60,503 nt of DNA from an uncultured Roseicyclus sp. (GTDB taxonomy: Bacteria > Pseudomonadota > Alphaproteobacteria > Rhodobacterales > Rhodobacteraceae). Shown here in pieces: positions 25,236-33,888 of this stretch. The translations under genes were made by a program, and so were the position numbers. The notes under the pieces are model-generated. The model was not told the DNA's origin. It searched no databases and worked only from the letters and a program-made list of their open reading frames with translations. The stretch spans positions 1 through 60,503 of the forward strand of contig CAKZPN010000077.1 in NCBI GenBank assembly GCA_937139335.1. Direction: 5' to 3'. The stretch's first letter is position 1. Each line of letters opens with the position of its first letter.

Positions 25236-26456
25236 TCACTCCGCCAGAAGCTCCGGCATCATCTCGTCGGTGAAGCGGGCGTAGAACTCCGACAGGTCGA
25301 CCTCGCGCAGGCCGGCGAAGGCCTCGATGATCGCTTCCGGCGTACGTTTGGCCACCTCGTAGCCTTGCTCTTCCAGCACGCCGGTCCAGTAGGCGATCCG
25401 GTCCTGGTAGTGCTGCACGAACGCCTCGGGGTTCTCGACGCTCTCCGGCGCGGTTTCGGCCAGCGACGCGACATAGGCCGCGCGCTGTTCGGCCACCACC
25501 GGCTCCAGCGCGGAGACGTCGTTGGTGTTCACGCCGCCCGAAGCGATGAGGTCGCCGGCATCGGCCTCGATCTGCAGGTAGCCCTGCCAGATGTCATAGG
25601 CCGCCGCGACCGATTGCTCGATCATGAACTCCTGCAACTCGGGCGGGAAGCTGTTCCAGGTGTCGAGGTTGATCACCCAGGTCGATGCCTGAAGCTGCGC
25701 CATCGTCACCGGCACGTATTCCGGCGCCACGTCCTGCAGCACCAGACCGTCGACATACTGGTTGGGGTTGATGACCATGCACTCGAAGACGCCGCGCTGA
25801 AGCCCTTCATAGGCCTCGCCCCAGGCGATGGACACCGGCGTCATGCCAAGCGCCTCGACGCTCTGCGACCAGACCGCGCCGATGGCGCGTGCGCGCAGGC
25901 CCTGCGCATCCTCGACGCTGGTGATGGGCGTGTTGCACAGCAGGTTGTAGGCCGGGGTGGCCGTCGCCTGCAGCACGCGGACATTGTGGCTGGCGTATTC
26001 CTGCGTCAGCGGCTCGAAGGTCAGCACGGTTTCCAGCGCGGTCGCGCCGCCGGCGGCCACGTCATGCACGGTCGAGCCGCTGAGCGCCGCGCCGGTGCCG
26101 AAGAGCCAGGAGCTGACCGGCAATTGCGCCGGCATGTAGCTGGGAATGATCAGGCCGATGTCGGCGACCCCGTCGCCCACGCCCTCCAGCGTGTCGATGG
26201 CCCCGAGCAGCGACGAGGACCAGTAGTTCTCGAAGGTGATCTTGCCCTCGGTGAACTCGGTCACGGCCTCCTCCCAGGCGACCATCGCGCGCCCGAAGTT
26301 GGCGGTGTCGTCGCCCGAGAAATCGGCGAGCCTGAGCGTCATGGGGTCGAGGTCTTCCAGCCAGGCGCGGTCGTCTTGCGCCATGGCCGGAACAGCCGCC
26401 AGCAAGACGGCTGCGGTCACTGCCGGCAGGAACGCCGGTTTTGCGAGATATCTCAT
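25236..26456 (-). CDS. TRAP transporter substrate-binding protein (DctP-like), unit 2
   Basis: 406 residues from ATG 26456, with GGGAGG six nt upstream. Signal peptide MRYLAKPAFLPAVTAAVLL followed by AAVPAMA cleavage near 26. It is longer than most DctP proteins (about 330). DctP-like features include TEGKITFENYWSSSLL, GVADIGLIIPSYMPAQLPVS and the Arg-containing QGLRARAIGAVWSQ. The ligand is unknown. It is first in the unit dctP-dctQ-dctM and has a 288-nt upstream region containing the TCCCACAT palindromes. Confidence 0.92.
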   Translation of the reverse strand: MRYLAKPAFLPAVTAAVLLAAVPAMAQDDRAWLEDLDPMTLRLADFSGDDTANFGRAMVAWEEAVTEFTEGKITFENYWSSSLLGAIDTLEGVGDGVADIGLIIPSYMPAQLPVSSWLFGTGAALSGSTVHDVAAGGATALETVLTFEPLTQEYASHNVRVLQATATPAYNLLCNTPITSVEDAQGLRARAIGAVWSQSVEALGMTPVSIAWGEAYEGLQRGVFECMVINPNQYVDGLVLQDVAPEYVPVTMAQLQASTWVINLDTWNSFPPELQEFMIEQSVAAAYDIWQGYLQIEADAGDLIASGGVNTNDVSALEPVVAEQRAAYVASLAETAPESVENPEAFVQHYQDRIAYWTGVLEEQGYEVAKRTPEAIIEAFAGLREVDLSEFYARFTDEMMPELLAE

Positions 26457-26542
26457 TGTCATCCTCCCTTTGTGCCGGTCCCGTCCGGCTGTCGTCAGTC
26501 CGGGTTCCACGCGCGAGCGCATGTTCGTGAAAGCGTAACAGT

Positions 26543-26557
26543 GTCTACGATGTGGGA
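26543..26557 (-). promoter_or_regulatory. TCCCACAT-led half-palindrome upstream of TRAP unit 2
   Basis: On the minus strand the sequence reads TCCCACATCGTAGAC, sharing the octamer TCCCACAT with the sites at 26706 and 38539 but with a degenerate right arm. It lies 87 nt upstream of the dctP start, a suitable position for an operator. Confidence 0.35.
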
Positions 26558-26705
26558 CAACGACTCTCCGCGTGAAGCCGCGTGAATCGGCGGTCCAAGT
26601 CTGAATTTTCGACCGTTTGTTCCATATGGCAGTGCCGAAGCGCGCAGACGCGGGCAGGGCGGTGGAATCGCTGCTCGCCTGCGTCACTTCCCAGCCTGCG
26701 ACTTG

Positions 26706-26720
26706 TCCCAACATGTGGGA
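26706..26720. promoter_or_regulatory. TCCCA-N5-TGGGA palindrome upstream of TRAP unit 2
   Basis: The plus strand reads TCCCAACATGTGGGA and the minus strand TCCCACATGTTGGGA. It is placed 250 nt upstream of dctP and 25 nt past the 3' end of the ThDP-enzyme gene. The same design occurs at 38539-38553, suggesting one regulator acts at both loci. Confidence 0.5.
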
Positions 26721-26744
26721 TGACCTCCTGTCGTCCCGAGCCCG

Positions 26745-28352
26745 TCAGTAGAAGGGCATCCGGTCCGGATCCAGTTTCACCTCGATCAGCAGCGGCCCGC
26801 TCCGCGCCGCGAGGACCGCCGGCAAACCCTCGAAATCCTGCGCCTCGCGGAGCGTCACGCCCTGACCGCCCAGCGCCACGGCCAGCGGCGCGAAATCGGG
26901 CCAGTCGAAGGTCGTGACCTTCGGGTCCATCTGCCGGTCCCGCAGCACAACGTGCTCGGCGCCATAGGCGTTGTCGTTGAACAGGACCACGATCAGGTCC
27001 GCGTTTCGACGCACCGCCGTGTTGAACTCCGTCAACCCGCCCAGCATGAAGCCGCCATCACCGGTCGTCAGCACGACGGGCCGGCCCGGCGCCGCCTCGG
27101 CCGCGCCGACAGCGTAGCCCATGCCCAGCCCGATGGAGCCGAAGCTCGCCGTTTGCACCAGCGCGCGCGGGTCGGGCACGTCGAGGATCTGCAACGCCTT
27201 CACCATGTGGCGGCCGGCGTCGGTGACATAGATCCGGTCGGCCGGCAAAGCCGCGTTCAGCCGGTGCAGGACCCAGAGGTAATCCAGCCCCTCGCGCGCC
27301 GCCCCCGGCGCGGGCTCGAGGTCGGCAAGCTGGCCCGGCTCCAGCGTGTCGGTGAAGCCCGACGCCCCGATCTCCGCCTCGTCGAGCCAGTAGAGCATCG
27401 CCTCCACCGTCTCGGCGGCACCACCCAGCACGGTCACGTCAGGGTGGTGGAAACTGCCCAGCGTGTCGGCGCGGCCGCTCACCTGAATCACCCGCTTGCC
27501 GTCGAAATAGGCCCCGTGGGCAGAGGTGTATTCGGTCAGGCTGGCGCCGAAGGCCACCACGCAATCGGACTGCAAGATCGTCTCCACCGCCGCCGGGCCG
27601 CTCAGCGTTCCGAAGACGCCGAGATCGAAGGGCGCGCCGCGGAACAACCCCTTGGCCTTCAGCGTCGTGGCAACCGGCGCCCCGATCCGCTCGGCCAGCC
27701 GCAGCAGCGGCTCGCGCGCGTCGATCGCACCCCGCCCCGCCAGGACGATCGGGCGGCGCGCGGCGGCGATGATGCCGATGGCGTCGTCGAGCGCGGTCTC
27801 ACCCGGCGTTGTCCGGGCCGGCGGCACAAGGTGCGGGCCGATCCGCTGGCCGCCAGGCGCGTCGGACTTCATCAGGTCGATGGGGACGTTCAGCGCGATG
27901 GGCCGCAGCTCCGCCACGGCCCGGCGCAGCGCGCGCGCAAGGTCGGCGCCCAGGGTGCCGGCATCGTGGACATCCTCGAACCCCGCGCCCGAGGCGAGGA
28001 TCACGTCGCGCTGCGGAATTGCCTGGAGGTTGGTGCGGTCGGCGGGCCGCGTGTCGCCGCAGATCAGCACCACGGGCAGCTTCGACTTCACCGCATCGGC
28101 CAGCGCCGTGACCGTGTTCGTCACCGCCGGGCCGTGGGTGACGGTCGCGACGCCCACCCGGCCCGACACGGCAGAGTAGCCCGAGGCCATCAGCACCGCG
28201 CCGCCCTCGTTGGCCGCCGCGACGTAGCGCCCACCGGCTTGCGCGAAGGCGTCGACCAGCATCAGGTTCGCGTCGCCGGTGACGCCGAACAGCACCTCCA
28301 CCCCCGCTTCGGACAGAAGCCGTGCCAGCGCGTCGTGGGTCTTTTCGGCCAT
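26745..28352 (-). CDS. Thiamine diphosphate-dependent enzyme (acetolactate synthase/2-hydroxyacyl-CoA lyase superfamily)
   Basis: 535 residues from ATG 28352 with a GGAGGGAA ribosome site. The activating Glu is visible as E49 (AAANEGGAV), the FAD/ADP-type middle domain in the centre, and the ThDP motif GDGGFMLGG with N in FNDNAYG near the C-terminus. The family includes acetolactate synthase, benzoylformate and oxalyl-CoA decarboxylases, and 2-hydroxyacyl-CoA lyase. Because it is last in an operon with thiolase and enoyl-CoA isomerase, a C-C lyase or decarboxylase acting on acyl intermediates is more likely than valine synthesis. The exact reaction cannot be read from sequence. Confidence 0.88.
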   Translation of the reverse strand: MAEKTHDALARLLSEAGVEVLFGVTGDANLMLVDAFAQAGGRYVAAANEGGAVLMASGYSAVSGRVGVATVTHGPAVTNTVTALADAVKSKLPVVLICGDTRPADRTNLQAIPQRDVILASGAGFEDVHDAGTLGADLARALRRAVAELRPIALNVPIDLMKSDAPGGQRIGPHLVPPARTTPGETALDDAIGIIAAARRPIVLAGRGAIDAREPLLRLAERIGAPVATTLKAKGLFRGAPFDLGVFGTLSGPAAVETILQSDCVVAFGASLTEYTSAHGAYFDGKRVIQVSGRADTLGSFHHPDVTVLGGAAETVEAMLYWLDEAEIGASGFTDTLEPGQLADLEPAPGAAREGLDYLWVLHRLNAALPADRIYVTDAGRHMVKALQILDVPDPRALVQTASFGSIGLGMGYAVGAAEAAPGRPVVLTTGDGGFMLGGLTEFNTAVRRNADLIVVLFNDNAYGAEHVVLRDRQMDPKVTTFDWPDFAPLAVALGGQGVTLREAQDFEGLPAVLAARSGPLLIEVKLDPDRMPFY

Positions 28353-28372
28353 CTCGTTCCTCCCTCCGGCGC

Positions 28373-29494
28373 TCACGCCGCTTCGAGCACCATGGCGATG
28401 CCCATGCCCCCGCCGATGCACTGGGTCGCGAGCGCGTGGCGCTTGCCCTCACGCTGCAGCAGGCTCGCCGCCTTGCCGACCAGCCGTGTGCCTGTCGCGC
28501 CCAGCGGGTGGCCAAGCGCGATGGCACCGCCGTCGATGTTCAGCTTCGCCGGGTCGATGCCCAGATCGCGCCGGCAGGCTTCTGCCTGTGCCGCGAAGGC
28601 CTCGTTCATCTCGACGATGTCGATGTCGTCGATGCTCAAGCCGGCGCGGGCGAGCGCCTTGCGGCTCGATTCGATCGGCCCCAGCCCCATGACGCCCGGC
28701 GCGCAGCCCGAGACCGCGAAGCTCGCCACCCGCGCCATCGGCTGGAGTCCGTGCGCTTCGCAGAACCGGGCCGAGGCGACCAGCACCGCCGTCGCCCCGT
28801 CCGTCATCGGCGACGAGGTGCCGGCCGTCACCGTGCCGCCCTCGAGGAACACGGTCTTGAGCCCCGCCAGCGCCTCCATCGACGTCTCCCGCACGCAGCC
28901 GTCCTGGGCCACGTCGCCCATAGGCGCGATCTCTGCGGCGAGGCGTCCGTCCATTTGCGCGGACAGCGCCTTTCTCTGGCTGTCGCAGGCGAAGGCGTCC
29001 TGGTCCTGCCGCGTGATCTGGTAGCGTTCGGCCACCCGTTCGGCGGTCAATCCGACGTTCTGGTACTCGGCGACCTCCGCCTCGGACCAGCTTTCGGGCG
29101 GGCTGTTGTGAAAGCCCATCATCGGCACGCGGCTCATGCTCTCGGTGCCGCCCGCGATGAAGGCCTCGCCCGCGCCCATCGCCATCATGCCGGCGGCCAT
29201 CTGCACCGCCTGGATCGACGATCCGCACCAGCGATTCACTGTGGCCCCGGCGACGGAATGGGGCAGCCCGCCCAGCATGCCGACGATCCGGCCAAGGTTC
29301 AGGCCCTGCTCGCCCTCGGGAAAGGCGCAGCCCCAGACCACGTCCTCGATCTCGCTACCCGGCACGCCGGTCCGGTCCAGCAGCGCGCGGATCACATGCG
29401 CGCCCAGCACGTCGGGCCGCACCTCGGCCAGCGCGCCCTTGCGGGCGAAGGTGAAGGGCGTGCGGACATAGCCCGCAATGTAGGCGTCGATCAT
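28373..29494 (-). CDS. Thiolase (acetyl-CoA C-acyltransferase)
   Basis: 373 residues. The nucleophilic cysteine is C90 (VNRWCGSS), the base H329 is in ALGHPLGATG, and the second cysteine C359 is in TQCIGGGMG, a complete degradative-type thiolase triad. It cleaves 3-ketoacyl-CoA to acetyl- or propionyl-CoA and a shortened acyl-CoA. ATG 29494 overlaps the stop of the enoyl-CoA isomerase gene, and the ThDP gene follows after 20 nt, so it is mid-operon. Confidence 0.95.
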   Translation of the reverse strand: MIDAYIAGYVRTPFTFARKGALAEVRPDVLGAHVIRALLDRTGVPGSEIEDVVWGCAFPEGEQGLNLGRIVGMLGGLPHSVAGATVNRWCGSSIQAVQMAAGMMAMGAGEAFIAGGTESMSRVPMMGFHNSPPESWSEAEVAEYQNVGLTAERVAERYQITRQDQDAFACDSQRKALSAQMDGRLAAEIAPMGDVAQDGCVRETSMEALAGLKTVFLEGGTVTAGTSSPMTDGATAVLVASARFCEAHGLQPMARVASFAVSGCAPGVMGLGPIESSRKALARAGLSIDDIDIVEMNEAFAAQAEACRRDLGIDPAKLNIDGGAIALGHPLGATGTRLVGKAASLLQREGKRHALATQCIGGGMGIAMVLEAA

Positions 29495-30285
29495 GTCGGG
29501 CTCCCGGTCTGGCCGAAGTGCGGTTTGCGGCGCGCGAGGAAGGCGTCGAGCCCTTCGTCGAAGTCGCGCGTCGCGGCGCAGGCGAGGAAGGCTGTGGCTT
29601 CGGCGTCGAGTTGGTCGGCGAGGCTCACGTGCGCCGCCGCGGCGATCAGCACCTTGCCGCGCGCCTGTGCCTCGCGCGGACCGGCGACGAGGCGTTCGGC
29701 CAAGGCGTGCACCTCGGCGTCCAGCTCCGCATCCGGCACGACCCGACCGGCGATGCCGATGCGCAGAGCCTCATCCGCGTCGAGCGCCACGCCGTCGAGC
29801 GTCATCTGAAGCGCGCGCCGGGGTCCGACGAGCCGGGTCAGCGCCCAGGTGCCGCCGCAGTCGGGCGTGGTGCCGAGGCGCGCATAGGCCATCTCGAACC
29901 GCGCGCCCTGCGCGGCAATCAGGAAATCGGTGGCGAGGCAGAGCGATAGTCCCGCACCCGCCACCGGCCCCTGCGCGGCGGCGATGGAGAGGACCGGAGA
30001 CTCCGCCAGCCGCAGGATCGCCCGGTGCATCGGGTCGATCACCGAGCGCAGGAAAGCCGCGCGGTCGGGTGCCGCCTTCATCCCGTGCACGTCGCCGCCG
30101 GCCATGAAGCCGCGCCCCGCACCGGTGAGAAGCACCACGCGGGTTGCGCTGTTCGACAGTGCGGTGTCGAGCGCGGCCTCGAAGGCCTCGGCCATCTCGG
30201 TGTCGATGGCGTTCAGCCGCTCGGGGCGGTTGAAGGTCAGCCGCGCGATGCCGCCGTCGCTTTCGCTGAGAACGGCCGCGCTCAT
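29491..30285 (-). CDS. Enoyl-CoA hydratase/isomerase (PaaG-like)
   Basis: 264 residues from ATG 30285. Crotonase fold with oxyanion-hole segments GRGFMAGGDVHGM and GPVAGAGLSLCLATDF. In the active site the sequence is YARLGTTPDCGG; the acidic residue is Asp in PDCGG, as in PaaG-type isomerases, and the hydratase glutamates are not obvious. It therefore more likely shifts a double bond than hydrates it. Starts and stops overlap both neighbours by 4 nt. Confidence 0.9.
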   Translation of the reverse strand: MSAAVLSESDGGIARLTFNRPERLNAIDTEMAEAFEAALDTALSNSATRVVLLTGAGRGFMAGGDVHGMKAAPDRAAFLRSVIDPMHRAILRLAESPVLSIAAAQGPVAGAGLSLCLATDFLIAAQGARFEMAYARLGTTPDCGGTWALTRLVGPRRALQMTLDGVALDADEALRIGIAGRVVPDAELDAEVHALAERLVAGPREAQARGKVLIAAAAHVSLADQLDAEATAFLACAATRDFDEGLDAFLARRKPHFGQTGSPT

Positions 30286-31223
30286 GGCGTCGCCCCGAGG
30301 AACGGGTCGCGCGCGGCCCCGCGCATGGCGGCGCGATACTCTGCGATCAGCCGGACGCACAACTCCGCCGCCGGGGGCCGGTCGCTGATGCCGCCGACCC
30401 CCTGACCGGCCGACCAGACCGTGGACCAAGCCCGCGCCTCGGACTGCATGTCGAGCTTGCCGTGCGGCGGCAGGTCGTCGGGGTCGAGCCCCGCCGCCGC
30501 GATCGAGGGCCGCAGGAAGTTCGCCGGCACGCCCGAGATGTTCGGCGTGTAGAGGATGTCGGCGGCGCGCGATGCGACGATCATCTCCTTGTAGGCGTCG
30601 GGCACCATCGCCTCGCGGGTCGCGATGAAGCGGGTCCCGAGATAGGCCATGTCCGCGCCCATCATCCGCGCCGCGGCGATCTGCGCGCCGGTGTTGATCG
30701 CGCCGCCCAGCACGATCGTGCCGTCGAAAACCTGCCGGATCTCGGACACCAACGCGAAGGGATTGATCGGGCCGCCATGCCCGCCCGCGCCCGCCGCGAC
30801 CGCGATGATCCCGTCGACACCGGCCTCGGCCGCCTTTTCCGCGTGGCGGCGGCTGACGACGTCGTGAAACACCAGCCCGCCGTAGGAGTGCACCTCCTGC
30901 ACCAGGTCGCGGACCGCGCCGAGCGAGGTGATGACGAGCGGCACCTTGCGGTCCACCACGACCTTGAGGTCGGCCGCCAGCCGCGGGTTCGACTTGTGGA
31001 CGATCAGGTTGACGCCATAGGGCGCGGCGCCGGGCGCGAGCCGCCCGCCGATTTCCTCGAGCCAGTCGGCGAAGCCTTCGGTCGTGCGCTGGTTCAGCGC
31101 CGGGAAGGTGCCGACGAGACCGGAGTTGCAGGTCTCGACCACGAGGTCCGGGCCGGAGGTCAGGAACATCGGCGCGGCGATGGCCGGGATCGCGAGGGTG
31201 GAGAACGCGGCGGGCAGGCTCAT
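30282..31223 (-). CDS. Nitronate monooxygenase-like FMN enzyme (NPD family)
   Basis: 313 residues with a TIM-barrel FMN fold: IAAPMFLTSGPDLVVETC at the start, GGHGG in AAGAGGHGGPINPF (the conserved active-site His region) and LGGAINTGAQIAAARMMGAD for phosphate binding. The family covers nitronate monooxygenases and FabK-like enoyl reductases. Within this beta-oxidation operon, reduction of an unsaturated acyl thioester is as plausible as nitroalkane oxidation. Both ends overlap neighbours by 4 nt. Confidence 0.9.
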   Translation of the reverse strand: MSLPAAFSTLAIPAIAAPMFLTSGPDLVVETCNSGLVGTFPALNQRTTEGFADWLEEIGGRLAPGAAPYGVNLIVHKSNPRLAADLKVVVDRKVPLVITSLGAVRDLVQEVHSYGGLVFHDVVSRRHAEKAAEAGVDGIIAVAAGAGGHGGPINPFALVSEIRQVFDGTIVLGGAINTGAQIAAARMMGADMAYLGTRFIATREAMVPDAYKEMIVASRAADILYTPNISGVPANFLRPSIAAAGLDPDDLPPHGKLDMQSEARAWSTVWSAGQGVGGISDRPPAAELCVRLIAEYRAAMRGAARDPFLGATP

Positions 31224-31864
31224 GGGCGGTCCTTCCGTCCGGCGGCCAGGCCGGACATCAACGTGGCGACCACGCCCTCGGCGATCTCCTCGGGCTGCAT
31301 CTTGCCCGCATCGTCGTACCAGAGCGCGATCCAATTCAGCGCGCCCGCCACGGTGTTGGCGGCGAGAAGCGGGTTGCCGGCGGCGAGCGTGCCGTCGCGC
31401 ATCCCGTCCTCGATCACGCCCTGCAGCATGTCGTGGATGTCGCGCTTGAGCGCGCGGAACCGGCGCCGCCCCTCGGGGCCAAGCTGCGTGTCGGAGGTGC
31501 GGCTGACGCACATGCCGAAGTCGCGCATCATCACCAGCGCGTATTCCTTGAGGAAGGCCTGCAGCCGGTCGGCGCCGCTGCCGCCGCGGTCCTGCGCGGC
31601 CTCGGCCACAAGGCGCACGGCATCGAGCCCGCGCTGGACGCATTCGAAGAGGATTTCCTCCTTCGAGGAAAAGTAGTGGTAGATCGTCGGCTTGGTCACG
31701 CGGAGCGCGCGGGCGACGTCGTCGAGATTGGTGGCGTGAAAGCCCTTTGCATTGAACCAGCGCACCGCGGTCGCCAGCACGGCCTCGCGCTTGGTCTCCC
31801 GCTCCGCCTGCCGGTCGCTGGCCGAGGGCCAGGGCGACTGCGTCATGGCACCATCTGCAGTCAT
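31220..31864 (-). CDS. TetR family regulator heading the NMO/isomerase/thiolase/ThDP operon
   Basis: 214 residues from ATG 31864 (GGAGG 11 nt upstream; GTG 31888 and ATG 31846 are alternatives). Helix-turn-helix NLDDVARALRVTKPTIYHYF with SSKEEILFECVQRG is typical of the TetR group that controls acyl-CoA catabolism. It is the first gene of its operon, and two near-identical palindromes cover its promoter, so it is probably an autorepressor that also controls the four catabolic genes behind it, released by an acyl-CoA. Confidence 0.92.
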   Translation of the reverse strand: MTADGAMTQSPWPSASDRQAERETKREAVLATAVRWFNAKGFHATNLDDVARALRVTKPTIYHYFSSKEEILFECVQRGLDAVRLVAEAAQDRGGSGADRLQAFLKEYALVMMRDFGMCVSRTSDTQLGPEGRRRFRALKRDIHDMLQGVIEDGMRDGTLAAGNPLLAANTVAGALNWIALWYDDAGKMQPEEIAEGVVATLMSGLAAGRKDRP

Positions 31865-31881
31865 CGTGCGAGCGTCCTCCC

Positions 31882-31912
31882 TACTCACGAGTTTTTTCTA
31901 TACTCGCGAGTA
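31882..31912. promoter_or_regulatory. Twin TetR operators: TACTCACGAGTT and TACTCGCGAGTA
   Basis: TACTCGCGAGTA (31901-31912) is a perfect 12-bp palindrome; TACTCACGAGTT (31882-31893) is a near copy with centre-to-centre distance of 19 bp. They overlap and follow the -10 element of the minus-strand TetR promoter. Two in-phase dyads are a common arrangement for TetR acyl-CoA sensors. Confidence 0.65.
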
Positions 31913-31924
31913 AGGCGCTGTCAA
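31897..31924 (-). promoter_or_regulatory. Sigma70-type promoter of the TetR-led operon
   Basis: On the minus strand TTGACA (31924-31919) is followed after 16 nt by TATAGA (31902-31897). The spacer contains most of the perfect palindrome TACTCGCGAGTA, so a bound TetR dimer would block polymerase. Confidence 0.6.
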
Positions 31925-31925
31925 T

Positions 31926-33086
31926 TCACCTGTGCGCGCGGTCAGCCCCACCGAGCACGCCGCTTTGGCGCAGCCTGTCCTGATCGGTTTCCGACAGTCC
32001 CCAGGCCGCCAGGAGATCGTCCTGCCGGGCAGGGGGGCTGGGCGGTGCCGGCACGTCTGCCGGTGTCGCGGAGAAGCGGGGTGCGGGGGCCGGCTGCGCA
32101 ATGCCGCCGCTCTCGATGAACGTGCCGCGCGCCCGGTTGTGCGGGTGCGCCTGCGCCTCGTCCCAGTCGAGCACCGGGGTCACGCAGGCGTCACTCGCGG
32201 CGAAGACCTCGGCCCAGTGGTCGCGTGGGCGGGTCGCGAAGGCGTCCGCGATCTTCTGCCGGAACTGCGGCCAGAGGCTTCGGTCATCTCGCGGCTCGAA
32301 CGCGGCGGGGTCGAGCCCGAGACCGGTTGCCAGCGCCGCGAAGAACTGCGGCTCGATCGCGCCCACGGCGACGAACCCGCCGTCCGCGCAGGCGTATGTC
32401 CCGTAGAAGAAGGCCCCGCCGTCGAGCAGGTTGGCCTCGCGCCCTGCGGGCCACTCTCCGCCCGCGCGCAACCCGTGGATCATCGCGCTGAGCAGCGCCG
32501 AGCCGTCCGTCATCGCGGCGTCGACGACCTGGCCCCGTCCGGTGGTGCGGGCCGAGAGGACGCCGGCCAGCATTCCGAAGGCGAGCATCAGCCCGCCACC
32601 GCCGAAATCGCCCAGGAGGTTCAGGGGCGGCACGGGGCGCTCGGCCGGACCGATGGCCGACAGCACGCCGGTCAGCGCAATGTAGTTGATGTCGTGCCCG
32701 GCGGTCTGCGCCAGCGGCCCGTCCTGGCCCCAGCCGGTCATCCGCCCGTAGACCAGCGCCGGGTTGCGCCCGAGGCAGGCGTCCGGCCCGATGCCCAGTC
32801 GCTCCGCCACGCCGGGCCGAAAACCCTCGATCAGCCCGTCGGCCCCCGCGGCCAGCGTCAGCAGCGCTTCGCGTCCTGCGTCCTCCTTCAGGTTCAGCGA
32901 GATCGACGACCGCCCCCGCGCCAGCACGTCGGTCGGACCGTCGAGCGAGGCGAGCGGTGCGCGCGACCGCGGCGGGTGGATGCGCAGCACCTCGGCCCCG
33001 TGATCGGCCAGCATCATCGCGGCGAAGGGGCCGGGTCCGACGCCGACGATTTCCAGAACCCGCAGCCCGTCCAGCGCGCCCGCCAT
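31926..33086 (-). CDS. Alpha-methylacyl-CoA racemase-like family III CoA-transferase
   Basis: 386 residues from ATG 33086, with GGGGGAG 7 nt upstream. The pair H131 (TAGHDINY) and D160 ([10 protein letters not shown]) matches the catalytic His/Asp of alpha-methylacyl-CoA racemase (AMACR/MCR), not the single Asp of CoA-transferases. It interconverts 2R- and 2S-methylacyl-CoA so that S-specific acyl-CoA dehydrogenases can act. It is the last gene of the operon of acyl-CoA dehydrogenases, hydratase and ligase, which points to a branched-chain substrate. Confidence 0.92.
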   Translation of the reverse strand: MAGALDGLRVLEIVGVGPGPFAAMMLADHGAEVLRIHPPRSRAPLASLDGPTDVLARGRSSISLNLKEDAGREALLTLAAGADGLIEGFRPGVAERLGIGPDACLGRNPALVYGRMTGWGQDGPLAQTAGHDINYIALTGVLSAIGPAERPVPPLNLLGDFGGGGLMLAFGMLAGVLSARTTGRGQVVDAAMTDGSALLSAMIHGLRAGGEWPAGREANLLDGGAFFYGTYACADGGFVAVGAIEPQFFAALATGLGLDPAAFEPRDDRSLWPQFRQKIADAFATRPRDHWAEVFAASDACVTPVLDWDEAQAHPHNRARGTFIESGGIAQPAPAPRFSATPADVPAPPSPPARQDDLLAAWGLSETDQDRLRQSGVLGGADRAHR

Positions 33087-33090
33087 CGGC

Positions 33091-33888
33091 TCACTCCCCC
33101 GTCGTCGCACGGCGGCTGGTCACCGCCGTGGCGATTTCCTCGGCCAGAACCGCGCGCCAGCGCGCGATCTGCGGCTCGTCCACGTCGGGCGCGTGAACCG
33201 CGATCGAGATCGCGAACTCCGACGCGCCGCCCCGTGCCGGGATCGCCTGGGCGAGGCCGAAGACCGACTTGTAGACCCGGCTGTGGCTGGTGGCGAAGCC
33301 CGTGCTCCGGGTCGCGGCAACCGCATCGCGAATGGCCTCGGTCCCGAGGTTGGCGTAGCTATCCAGCTCCGGCCCGACCGCGTCGAGGATCTTCGACACC
33401 GCCGCGTCATCCAGCGCGGCCAGCAGGGCGGTGGCGCCTGCGCCGACGCCGAGGAAGCGGCGCTGGCCGACCTCCACCGGGATCACCCGGATCACCGAAT
33501 TGCCCTCGGCCTTGTGGACGCAGACGGCATGGATGCCCGAGCGCCGCATCAGGTAGGTCGTCACGTTGATACGGGCCGCGACCCGGTCGACGGCGGCGCA
33601 GAGCGGCCCGATGTCCAGAACCCGCTCGGATACAGCCAGCCCCAGCTCGTAGCAGAGCGGCCCGACCTCGTAGAGCCGCTTGCCCTCGTCGTAGGAGGCG
33701 AGACCGGTCTCGCTGAGGCATTTCAGGATCCGGTGCGTGGTCGAGCGGGGCAGGCCGACCGATTCCGAGATCTCCCGCAGGGTCGGCGGCGCGCCTTCCG
33801 ACACCCGCGCGATGCGTTGCAGGATGCCCGCGGCGCGGCGGATCGCCTGCGTGCCGTCCTGCGATGTCGATGCGTCGCGGTCGCTCAT
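33091..33888 (-). CDS. IclR family transcriptional regulator (embedded in operon)
   Basis: 265 residues. N-terminal winged helix [20 protein letters not shown] and [19 protein letters not shown]; effector domain [34 protein letters not shown] and ISIAVHAP. It sits between the acyl-CoA ligase (ATGA overlap) and the racemase (4-nt gap), so it is transcribed with the genes it probably controls. It is a candidate for binding the TCCCACAT palindromes. Confidence 0.92.
   Translation of the reverse strand: MSDRDASTSQDGTQAIRRAAGILQRIARVSEGAPPTLREISESVGLPRSTTHRILKCLSETGLASYDEGKRLYEVGPLCYELGLAVSERVLDIGPLCAAVDRVAARINVTTYLMRRSGIHAVCVHKAEGNSVIRVIPVEVGQRRFLGVGAGATALLAALDDAAVSKILDAVGPELDSYANLGTEAIRDAVAATRSTGFATSHSRVYKSVFGLAQAIPARGGASEFAISIAVHAPDVDEPQIARWRAVLAEEIATAVTSRRATTGE

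Noticed and set aside
26952..29024. 690-codon plus-strand frame
   Set aside because: Runs antisense through the ThDP enzyme and thiolase genes, which carry full catalytic motifs on the minus strand.
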